A stretch of DNA of 58,452 bases. Origin: Gammaproteobacteria bacterium SG8_30 (GTDB taxonomy: Bacteria > Pseudomonadota > Gammaproteobacteria > Steroidobacterales > Steroidobacteraceae). Both the position numbers and the translations under genes were made by a program. Below are positions 27,493 to 35,664 of the stretch, in pieces; positions within the stretch are counted from its first letter, which is position 1, and the number at the start of each line of letters is the position of its first letter. The stretch is taken from contig LJNS01000021.1 in assembly GCA_001303245.1 (NCBI GenBank), forward strand, positions 1 through 58,452. The letters are read 5' to 3'. The notes beneath the pieces are model-generated. The model ran no database searches. It worked only from the letters and a program-made list of their open reading frames with translations, and was not told where the DNA came from.

Positions 27493-29106
27493 TCAGGGGG
27501 CGAACCACAGCGGCTGGTCGGCGTTGTCCGGGCGCAGGCCGAACGCCCAGGGCGAGGTCCAGTCGTCGCCGGAGGTCACCGCACCGTAGTCGGCCGCCGT
27601 GGCGCCGATGTCCACGCCACCGTCGGTGAACGAGGCAGCCGTATAGAACGTGCCCGGGACGAGAACGCCGGCATTCGCGTCGTCGTCGATGATGAAGTTG
27701 CTGGTATTGGCCGAATAGTCGGCATTGGCGGTGACCTCGCCGAGTACCCACGAGCGGATGCTGTCGCCGTTCGGCAGGCTGTCCTTGGTCGGCTCGGCAC
27801 TCGCGAGCAGCACATTGGTGAAGCGGAACGCCGGATCCATGTCCTGAGCGAACTGGCGCGAGACGTTGTCGCTGTCGTCGATCTCGAAGGACTCGTTGGC
27901 GGGCTTGCCCAGGACGTTGAGACCGTAGCCCGTGTAGACGATGCTGTTCTGCAGCCGGAGCTTGCCGCCCTGGCGGACGATCACGCCCTCCGAATCGCCG
28001 TGCGTACCGCCGTCGGCCTCGTCCATGTTCGAGTTGATGCAGGTCATGCGGATGACGGTCGGCTCGCTGATGGGCGCGGTGTCGAGCGGCTCGCCGCCGT
28101 TGCTGCGGCCCGAGCCGATGTTGTCGCCCTCGATACAGCGGTTGCCGTCGGTCTCCCAGTGGATGATCAGCGCGTTCTCGATGGTGCCGACGTAGCCGTC
28201 GGAGTAGTCGAGCGAGTCGTCGCGGGCATACAGGACGACCACGTTCTTGGGGCTCACTGCGCCGCCGAAGAACTCCATGCCGTCGTCGTAGGTGCTGTAG
28301 ACCTCGACGTTCTCGACGACCGTGCCCGAGCCCACCGCGTTGAAGGTAATGCCGTTCAGCTCGTCGCCAGGGGCAACCTCGAAGCCCGAGTGCTTGACGA
28401 TGACGTAGCGCAGGATGCCCGAGCTCTCCGCATTGTTGTTACCGCCGTAGGTCGAGGGCTGACCCTCGGCCGTGACGTGGCAGTTGTTGGCCTCGCGCTC
28501 CGCGTCGGTGCAGTTGTTGGTGATGCCGTTGCCGTTGATGACCATGCCGCCCCACTGCTGCACGTCGTTGGCGCCCGCGGTATTGCTGATCGCATCCTGG
28601 AAGGAGGTGAACACGATCGGCTTGGTCGGCTGGCCATCGGCGATGATCTTGGCGCCGCGGGTGATCAGGACGTAGTCGGCCGGATTCTGGAAGACGAGCG
28701 TCGCACCCGGCGCGATCGTCAGCGTCGGACCCTCGCCCTCGGCCGGTGGCGTGCCGGAGCTTACGTCCTGGCCGACGAACAGGCTGTCGCTGAAGATGTG
28801 GGTGCCGGCCGGAATGGTCACGTCGACCGTGAGCGGCTTGGAGGCGCCGACGAAGTTCGGGCCATACACGCACTGGGTGCCCGTCGGGCCGCCGAGCGAG
28901 CCCTGCACGAGCTCGGCCGTCAGGGGATCCGTGTAGGAGGCGCAGGCCGTGTTGCCGCCGCCGCCGCCGGTGTTGTTCACCTGGCAGGCGCCGTCGCCCT
29001 GGCACGAGCTGTCGTTGGTCTCGACGTTGAGGTTGATGCCACCGCCGTCGCAGGCCGCCAGCCCGGCCACCGCCAGGCCTACGAGCACCAGTCGATTCGC
29101 TTTCAT
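27493..29106 (-). CDS. Surface lipoprotein with right-handed beta-helix repeats
   Basis: This 537-residue protein has a lipobox (VAGLAACDGGG), a short Asn/Gly linker, then repeated strand-turn motifs such as LTIAPGATLVFQNPADYVLITRGAKIIADG, split here by residues, that suggest a parallel beta-helix. I chose the ATG at 29106 because a GGAG precedes it at proper spacing; an ATG three codons earlier is too close. Proteins of this type are found next to TonB-dependent receptors, probably holding or processing the ligand on the outer leaflet. It ends 102 bp before the receptor and is preceded by a PhoB-box-like repeat. Confidence 0.75.
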   Translation of the reverse strand: MKANRLVLVGLAVAGLAACDGGGINLNVETNDSSCQGDGACQVNNTGGGGGNTACASYTDPLTAELVQGSLGGPTGTQCVYGPNFVGASKPLTVDVTIPAGTHIFSDSLFVGQDVSSGTPPAEGEGPTLTIAPGATLVFQNPADYVLITRGAKIIADGQPTKPIVFTSFQDAISNTAGANDVQQWGGMVINGNGITNNCTDAEREANNCHVTAEGQPSTYGGNNNAESSGILRYVIVKHSGFEVAPGDELNGITFNAVGSGTVVENVEVYSTYDDGMEFFGGAVSPKNVVVLYARDDSLDYSDGYVGTIENALIIHWETDGNRCIEGDNIGSGRSNGGEPLDTAPISEPTVIRMTCINSNMDEADGGTHGDSEGVIVRQGGKLRLQNSIVYTGYGLNVLGKPANESFEIDDSDNVSRQFAQDMDPAFRFTNVLLASAEPTKDSLPNGDSIRSWVLGEVTANADYSANTSNFIIDDDANAGVLVPGTFYTAASFTDGGVDIGATAADYGAVTSGDDWTSPWAFGLRPDNADQPLWFAP

Positions 29107-29381
29107 TTCGTCCATCTCCAGAGTCTTGCGTGCAAAGAACCGGGCGAAACCACTTCGCCGTCGGGCCACCGCTGCCTTCAGGGCTCGAGAATCCGCATCC
29201 TGGCGACGCCCTTGTCGCGGGTCCTTGCCCGCGTCATCCCCGTCTCGTCGCGGGCATCACCCTTCGGTGCGATGCAAAAGGTAGGAGTCCCACGTTTCCG
29301 CGAGATGAATCATGTGTGACGGAAATGTGAAGAAGTCCCCGGGACCGGGGGGCAGGCCGGCCGGGCCGCCTTCGGACCGGC
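29107..29381. promoter_or_regulatory. Upstream region of the beta-helix lipoprotein gene
   Basis: This 275-bp gap holds the PhoB-box-like repeat (29315-29332) and, within the leader, a hairpin CGCGGG (29216-29221) with CCCGCG (29228-29233). At 29337-29350 a CCCCGG/CCGGGG inverted repeat may end the upstream TonB-like operon. No gene is apparent. Confidence 0.5.
29315..29332 (-). promoter_or_regulatory. PhoB-box-like direct repeat
   Basis: On the leftward strand CTTCACA, then TTTC, then CGTCACA form two 7-bp direct repeats with a 4-bp spacer. This is the layout of the Pho box (CTGTCAT-N4-CTGTCAT), here with mismatches. It lies about 210 bp upstream of the beta-helix lipoprotein start. Confidence 0.45.
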
Positions 29382-30392
29382 TCAGGCCGGGAAGAACTCG
29401 ATCGGCTTGGTGGTCGTGATCGCCTCGACGTCCTTGTCCTCGAAGCGGAACATCCTGATTCGCGCCGCCAGCTTGCGCTCGAGATCCGGATCGCCGAGTT
29501 CCGAGGACAGGATCCTGCAGTCCGTCACCTCGCCCGAGGGCGCGATGGTCAGCTGCACCACCACCTTGCCCATCAGCGCCGGGTTGTCCCGCAGGGCCCG
29601 GTTGTAGAGGGCGTAGATGGCCGCCTTGTTACGGTCGAAGACCAGCTCGATCTCCTCCTGGGTGCGCGAGGGCTTCCTGCCGCTGCCGGAGCGGGAGACG
29701 CCCTCCGCCGGACCGTCGCTGCGCACCGCCGAGCCGGCCCCGGAGCCGCCGAAGGGTACCTGCATCTGCGTCGTGCCGTGACCCTCGAGGCTGCCTGCAC
29801 CGTAGCCGAATCCCTTGCTCACCTCGGCCGTGTTGATCCCGCCGGAAGTGGCGCCGGCCTTGGAGGTGACGAGCGAGCGCTCCGCACGCGGCGGACCCTC
29901 GGCGCTGCCAGTCGAGTTCGCTGGCCTATCGAGCTTCTCCGGGGTCACCTCGAAACGGTCGCGAAGGTCTGCGAGCTGGTCCACGAATGGCAAGAGCCCC
30001 GCCTGCGAGGCCTTCTTGCGGGCCGCCTGCGTGCGATCGAGTTCGGGCGCCGGCTCGGGCCTTTCCTGGGGGCTTGCGGTCTCCCGTACGGGTGCCTCGG
30101 CCTCGGGCGTGGGCACCGGCTCGGGCTCCGTCTCCCGGGACTGCGCGGGCTCCGGCGGAGGCGGCGGCAGCGGGATCGCCCGTTCCATCACGAACTTGGC
30201 GATGCGCGGCGGCACCGGCGGAGGGACGTCGAACTCGCTCGGCGGGGAGGGCAGGAACGGCATGATGATCGACCCCGCCAACACGACGCCGAGACAGGCG
30301 CCGACGATCCGGCGGAACCGCTCCCGCTCCTCCGCGGGGACGGTCCAGGGGAGATCGAAGCGGCGGTAGTAGCGCAGGGTCGCCGTGGTCAC
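29382..30392 (-). CDS. AgmX/PglI-type TonB-like energy transducer
   Basis: This 336-residue protein has one transmembrane segment (about 27-47), a Pro/Glu-rich periplasmic stretch (PPPPPEPAQ and following) and a C-terminal domain (about 245-336; RTQEEIELVFDRNKAAIYAL, VQLTIAPSGEVTDCRI) of the AgmX/PglI TonB-like type. It would carry force or a signal from the ExbB/ExbD complex across the periplasm. The related Myxococcus proteins GltG/GltJ (AgmX) belong to the gliding motor (family knowledge). The GTG at 30392 follows exbD by 11 bp. It is the last gene of the leftward envelope run. Confidence 0.82.
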   Translation of the reverse strand: MTTATLRYYRRFDLPWTVPAEERERFRRIVGACLGVVLAGSIIMPFLPSPPSEFDVPPPVPPRIAKFVMERAIPLPPPPPEPAQSRETEPEPVPTPEAEAPVRETASPQERPEPAPELDRTQAARKKASQAGLLPFVDQLADLRDRFEVTPEKLDRPANSTGSAEGPPRAERSLVTSKAGATSGGINTAEVSKGFGYGAGSLEGHGTTQMQVPFGGSGAGSAVRSDGPAEGVSRSGSGRKPSRTQEEIELVFDRNKAAIYALYNRALRDNPALMGKVVVQLTIAPSGEVTDCRILSSELGDPDLERKLAARIRMFRFEDKDVEAITTTKPIEFFPA

Positions 30393-30403
30393 GTGCTTTC
30401 CCT

Positions 30404-30925
30404 TCAGGCCCCGGCCGCCGTCGCGGCCATGGCCTCTTCCTTCTGAACGACCGCCAGCGAAAGCCTGCCGAAGTCGGCGTCCGTGCAGGTCGCCATGATC
30501 TTCTTGAGGATCCTGTAGGGCACGTCCTGATCGCCGAGGATGGTGATCTCGCGCGCGGTGATGTCGGTGGCCGCGGCGCGCAGCAGCGCGCGGTCGTTCT
30601 GCTCCTTGAGGGCGTCGCGCAACGGCCCGACGATGATGGAGGGAGAGGCGTCGACGTCGCCGAGGGAAGCCACCGGTCGCCCCTGCACGAGCACCTGCTC
30701 GGGCGTGACCATCACGACGACGGTCTCACGCGGCTTCTCGAGCGCAATCGACTCGGGGAGCTTGAGCGCCTTGGGCTGCTCGAGCGTCTGGACCTCGGCG
30801 GAATTGACCAGCAGGAAGAACACCAGGATGGTGAAGATATCCATCAGCGACACGAGGTTCAGCGTAGACGGCTTCTTGCGCGCGTGATGGCGCGCCATCC
30901 GCTTGGCCCGGCTCGAGGCGCTCAT
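30404..30925 (-). CDS. exbD: ExbD/TolR family protein (second copy)
   Basis: This 173-residue protein has one N-terminal membrane helix with the family's key residue region LNLVSLMDIFTILVFFLLV, where the Asp takes part in proton use, and a small periplasmic domain. Its ATG at 30925 overlaps the first exbD stop. Two ExbD-like subunits with one ExbB is the make-up of the Agl motor of Myxococcus (AglQ/AglS with AglR) as well as of some TonB systems. Confidence 0.88.
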   Translation of the reverse strand: MSASSRAKRMARHHARKKPSTLNLVSLMDIFTILVFFLLVNSAEVQTLEQPKALKLPESIALEKPRETVVVMVTPEQVLVQGRPVASLGDVDASPSIIVGPLRDALKEQNDRALLRAAATDITAREITILGDQDVPYRILKKIMATCTDADFGRLSLAVVQKEEAMAATAAGA

Positions 30926-31422
30926 GTCGGCGCGTCTCCGATCGAGATGTCCGGGAAGAGATCGGTCTGCACCATGCGCCCGTCGACGATTTCCGCGTGC
31001 ACCCGCACGGCGTCCATCACCTTGACCACGGTGTCGTAGCGGATGTCGGGCTCGAGCAGGATGGTCACGGCGGTCGCATCCGGAAATCTGGGCTTGACCT
31101 GCTGTCGCAGGAACGAGGCCATGGCCTCTATCTCGCTGCCGTCCCCCGTGCGCGGGAAGGCCTTCAGCAGCCCCGTGCCGCGGTCGGCCACCTGCAGCTC
31201 GCCGGGTCGCACCACGACCTCGAGGCTCAGCAGCGGCGCCCGCTCCGACGTCGGCTCCGCAGAACCTGGCAGGTCGAGCTCCAGGATCGTCAGGCGCGAG
31301 AACACCGCCGTTATCAGCAGGAAGGGTACGAGCACGACCATCAGGTTCATGAAGGCCGTGATGTTGAGCTCGGCCTCCTCGTGGCGACGGTGTCGCCGGC
31401 CGACGCGGGTGGCGATGCTCAC
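30922..31422 (-). CDS. exbD: ExbD/TolR family protein (first copy)
   Basis: This 166-residue protein starts with a basic cytoplasmic segment and one helix (LNITAFMNLMVVLVPFLLIT). The residue that is normally Asp in ExbD is Asn (TAFMN), so this subunit may not carry the proton and would rely on the second copy. The GTG at 31422 overlaps the exbB stop (GTGA). The periplasmic part is longer than minimal TolR and includes ILLEPDIRYDTVVKVMDAVR, a family feature. Confidence 0.87.
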   Translation of the reverse strand: MSIATRVGRRHRRHEEAELNITAFMNLMVVLVPFLLITAVFSRLTILELDLPGSAEPTSERAPLLSLEVVVRPGELQVADRGTGLLKAFPRTGDGSEIEAMASFLRQQVKPRFPDATAVTILLEPDIRYDTVVKVMDAVRVHAEIVDGRMVQTDLFPDISIGDAPT

Positions 31423-32057
31423 GCCGGCTGTTCCTGGCGCCGTTCCGCAAACGTGTTGAGGAACTTGACCGAGGCCATCTCCAGGCTGTCCACGATCTCG
31501 GTGGTCTTGGACTGGATCACCGAGTGCATCAGGAGCAGCGGGATCGCCACCATCAGGCCGAACGCGGTGGTGTTCATGGCCACGGAGATGGAGGCCGAGA
31601 GCAGGTCCGCCTTCTCGGCCGGATTCGCGTTGGCCACCGCCTGGAAGGCCTGGATGAGGCCGATGATGGTGCCGAGCAGGCCGAGCAGCGTGGCGATGTT
31701 GGCGAAGCTCGACAGGTAGGGCGTGCGCCGCTCGAGTCGAGGCAGCACCTCCATCAGGCTCTCCTCCATGGCCTTCTCGATGTCGTCGCGCCGGCGGCTC
31801 GTGTGCACCCGCGAGAGGCCGTAGCTGAGGATCTGCCCGATGGCGCTGCCGGACTCGGTCGTCGCGGCCAGCGCCTTGCGGTAGTCCCCCTGCGCGAGGA
31901 ACGGGGAGACCTCGCTCCACACGCGACGGTTGCCGCTTGCGGTACGCGTCAGATAGAGGTAGCGCTCGATGGCCACGGCGATGCCGAGCGCGGCGACGAC
32001 GGCGATCGGGTACATGAACGCCCCGCCGTCCTGGAAGAACTTCACGATCATGTCCAT
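31419..32057 (-). CDS. exbB: MotA/TolQ/ExbB proton-channel family protein
   Basis: This 212-residue protein has three membrane helices; the last two carry LLGLLGTIIGLIQAFQAV and SISVAMNTTAFGLMVAIPLLL, the conserved ExbB core. It forms the pentameric stator that couples proton flow to the ExbD/TonB-like partners. The ATG at 32057 has GAGGGA upstream. It lies 37 bp after a small secreted protein gene and overlaps exbD. Confidence 0.92.
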   Translation of the reverse strand: MDMIVKFFQDGGAFMYPIAVVAALGIAVAIERYLYLTRTASGNRRVWSEVSPFLAQGDYRKALAATTESGSAIGQILSYGLSRVHTSRRRDDIEKAMEESLMEVLPRLERRTPYLSSFANIATLLGLLGTIIGLIQAFQAVANANPAEKADLLSASISVAMNTTAFGLMVAIPLLLMHSVIQSKTTEIVDSLEMASVKFLNTFAERRQEQPA

Positions 32058-32094
32058 GGGATCTCCCTCGGGTGATTCCTGCTTCGAATGATGG

Positions 32095-32493
32095 TCATGG
32101 CGAGCCCTGCCGCGCTGCCGACGGTGCCGCAACTTCGTCGGCCGCCGCCGGCTCCAGCGCGCGGAAATACTCGACCTCGCGCTCGAAGGTGCCCCGGTCG
32201 ACCGGGGTCAACACCTCCTCGACCAGGCTGTTGAGCGGCTTGCCTCCCGGACTGCCCAGGTCGGCGTGCTTCCAGGGCACGACGTACATGACCTTCGGCA
32301 ACTCGCGGTTGCCTGTCACGACGGTCGAGTCGAGCTCGAGCCTGTCCATGGTGGCGGGGGCGTCTTTCTCTGGCTCCTGCGCCCGGGAATCTTGCCCCGT
32401 CGCAGGTCCCTCAGCCTCGCCGGCCGGCTCCTGGGCGCCGGCGGCCGTCACGGCCAGTAGCCACAGCAATGCCGGATACGGGAATCGCTTCAC
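32095..32493 (-). CDS. Small secreted protein of unknown function
   Basis: This 132-residue protein has a signal peptide (KRFPYPALLWLLAVTAAGAQ), then an Ala/Glu-rich linker and a conserved-looking core with VVTGNRELPKVMYVVPWK and SLVEEVLTPVDRGTFEREVE. The GTG start at 32493 overlaps the TPR-gene stop (GTGA). I do not recognise a named domain. Its place between the TPR and ExbB genes suggests a periplasmic part of the same machine. Confidence 0.7.
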   Translation of the reverse strand: MKRFPYPALLWLLAVTAAGAQEPAGEAEGPATGQDSRAQEPEKDAPATMDRLELDSTVVTGNRELPKVMYVVPWKHADLGSPGGKPLNSLVEEVLTPVDRGTFEREVEYFRALEPAAADEVAAPSAARQGSP

Positions 32494-35400
32494 GGGTTCA
32501 CTCCCACGCTCCGCGCCTTATCGCCGGCGCGCAGCTCCACTTCGCGGATCCACAGCGCCGTCCGCTCGTCGGGCTCGACCAGGGTCGCCTGGTAAGCCTG
32601 GTAATGTGCCAGCGCCTCGGCGGGCCGTTGCAGGTAGAGGTCCAGCAGCACTCCGAGATTGAGCATGGCCGGTCCGTAGCCGGGATCGGCGGCGAGCGCA
32701 TCCTGGTAGGCGCGCTCCGCCAGGGCGAACCGTCCCGCGTGCCGGTAGGCGAGGCCGAGGCCGGTCAGCGCCGGCGCACCCGGCACTGGATCGAGCGCCT
32801 CCAGGAACGCGGGCTCCGCGCCCTCCCAGTCGCCGGCCGTCGCCAGCGACAGCGCCTGCTCGAGCTCGGGGGCGGGTGCTGGCCCTGCATCGGGCGTCGG
32901 CAGAGTTTCCTGCTTGGCGTAGCGCGCCGGTTTCAGTCCGGCGAGCGCCTCGTAGCTCCGCCGCACGTACTCGTCGTAGAAGCCTTGCGCCGCGCGGGAC
33001 GCGTTCTGCTCGTGCAGGTCGATGGCCTTTTCCTCGAAGGGATAGGCCTGCTCCTCGAGCAGGAGGTCGTACTGCTCGAGCTCTTCCGCGTCGAGGCCTT
33101 CAGGGCGCTCGGAGGCCATGAGGTCCGTCGCCAGCCGTCCGTAGATCTCGGCCGTCTCGAAAGTGGCGGCCGTTGTCACGTCGGCGATGCCGTAGTCGGC
33201 CGCCGATCGGTAGGCGTCGAGGGCCTGTTCCATCGCCGCCCGCTTGGCCTTCAGGCTCTGCGCTAGCGGCACTGCGAGCACAATCGCATCGAACGCTGCG
33301 CGCTTCGGCTCGGCGAGCTCCAGGGCAGCGTGGGCAGCCAGCGAGCGGCTCGAGTCCGTGCGCGACGTACCGGCGGCAGCATCCGCGGCGACAATCGCGC
33401 CGACCGCCCGCCATGTCGGCCAGCTTCACACGCGCGCCCATGGCATCGTCTAGCGGCATCGGGTAGCGCTCGACGAAGCGCTCCCAGGCTGCCGCCGTTC
33501 GCGCCGCGTCCCCTCCCTTCTCGTAGAGCTCGGCGGCCTGGACCAGGGCTGCCCGGCGCACTTCGTCGGGCTCCGACGACGAGTCGGCCAGGCGGTCGAA
33601 TTCGATCGCTGCATCGATCGGGCGGCCGACCTCGAGGTAGGCGACCGCAAGGCTCTGGGGGATCGTCTCCGCCAGCGGATTGTCCGGGTGGTCGCGCCGG
33701 AACGACTCCAGCACCGGTATGGCCCGTTCCCACTGCTCCTGCTGCACCAGCAGCGCGGCGGCATCGAACTGCGCGTTGGCCCGGACCGACGAGCCGGGCG
33801 CCAGCACCCCGACCCGCAGGAAGTCCTCGATCGCACCGGGCACGTCGCCGGCGGCCTGCTTCGCCTCGGCCTGCTTGTAGATCGACGCCGCGAGGCGCTC
33901 CTCGAGATCCTGCCTCGCCGAATCGCCGGCGGGCGTGCGGCCCAGGACCTCCAGGTAAGCCCCCTCCGCGGCAGCGAAGCGTCCCAGCCGGAACTGTGCG
34001 TCGGCGGCGACGTTCCAGGCCGTGCGCAGTTCCTCCGGTGACAGGACCGGCACGTGGACGACGGCCGCCGTCGCTGCGTTCGCCGCCAGTTCGTACTCGC
34101 CGAGATTGAACAGCTGCTGCGCCGAGCGCAGCCGCATACGGCCAGCTTCCGGGTGCGAGGGAAACGTGTCCGCGAAGCGCAGCGCACTGTCGATGGCCTG
34201 GCGGTGCCACGCCGCCCTCGCCTCCCCGTCCGGCAGCACGGCCTCGGCCTGGTCGAAGGAGACGAGCGCGGCGTAGCCGGCGGAGGCCGAGCGCTCGCCC
34301 GGCGGATAGCCGTAGGCCGTACGCTCGTACTCCAGCGCGGCCTCGCCGAACGACCCACTCTCGTAGAGGGTGTCGGCCAGCAGGTAGTTCGTTTCCGCGG
34401 AATCGGGCTCGTCGGGGAAGGACCGCAGGTAGTCCCGGTACCAGTCGGCTGCCTCCCGGTAGTCGGCCGGCGCGCCGCTCGCCTGGGCGAGCGCATGGTG
34501 GTAGCGGGCCATGTCCTGCAGGTGCGCCTTGAGCTGCGCCACGACCTCGGGCGCATCGTCGCGCTCGCGCCCGACCCAGAACGGACCGTCGAATGCGTAC
34601 TGCCGGACGAACTCGCGCTTGCCCTCGAGCGCGAGGTCGGCGAAGCCGCCGGCGAGGTAGGCCTCGACGGCGCGCGCCTGGAGTTCGGGTGAACGCCGGT
34701 GAACAGGGTCCCGCCGCGCGAACGCGCGGTAGGTGTCGGCGGCATCCGTGAACCGCTCCTTCTCCACGAGCATGTCGCCGAGCGAGCCGTACAGCATCCA
34801 CGCGTACGGCGGGGAACCATGCGCGGCCACAGCGGCATCGAGCCCCTGCTGCACGTCCATGGCAGCGAACTCGATTGCCAGCGCACGGAACGTGTCCTCG
34901 ACCATCTCGCGATCCGCTCGCGACATCGCCTCGAGCGCCACTGCACCGTCGCTGCCCGGGTCCGAGGCCAGCTTGCGGTCGAGCAGCGCGAGGAACGACG
35001 CGGCGCTCGCCTCGACCTGCGACTGCTTGAACATCGCCCAGCCGTGCTTGTACAGCGCCTGCTCGAAGAACTCCGACGTCTCGCCCGAGGCGATCACGGC
35101 GGCGTAGGCCTCCTCGGCTTCCCGCCAGCGCTGCGCGCTGAACAGGATCTCGCCGCGCCGGAACTGGGCCTCGTCACCGTGGCGGCTGGCCGGGTGGCGC
35201 GCCACGAGCTGGCCGAGATAGTCGAGCGCCCGGTCAGGCTCGCCCTGGGCTTCCCAGGCTCGCGCCAGCTGGTAGAGCACCTCGTCGCTTCGCGGATAGT
35301 GCGGGTCCTCCTCGAGAAGCCGGACGTAGATTGCGATCGCGGCCTCCGTCTCGACCCGGCCCGCGTCCGGCGATGCGCCTTCCGCACGCGCCGCCTCGGC

Positions 35401-35664
35401 TGCCTCGAGTTCCAGGTCGCCGAGCCGGCGTAGCGCCTCGCGACGCAGCTCCGGGTCGCCGCCCTCGAGCTGCAGGAACCCGCGATAGAGCTCGCGCGCG
35501 CGTTGCGCATCCGGCGCGACCCTCTCCCCGGCACGGATCGGCGGTGGCTCGCGCCGAAGGTCCTCGAGCGTGCGCTCGGTTTCCCCGGCGAGCGCGCCGT
35601 GACCCGGCACGCCGGCGATTGCCAGTGCGAGCAGAAGAACGTGAATCGCGGGCAGGCGGGTCAC
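32490..35664 (-). pseudogene. Large periplasmic TPR protein, frameshifted
   Basis: The intended protein has about 1,050 residues: a signal peptide (LPAIHVLLLALAIAGVPGHG), then many tetratricopeptide repeats from about residue 50 onward. The first frame runs to MGARVKLADMAGG and then becomes nonsense. The continuation lies in another frame (WRAVGAIVAADAAAGTSRTD, then ALELAEPKRAAFDAIVLAVP), so the break is near 33405-33420. The second part (AMEQALDAYRSAADYGIADV through the KPARYAKQE region, then more TPRs) reaches the stop at 32490. The whole span is 3,175 bp, not a multiple of three. The GTG at 35664 overlaps the previous gene's stop. If two separate proteins are made, the second would start near 33281. 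Confidence 0.75.
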
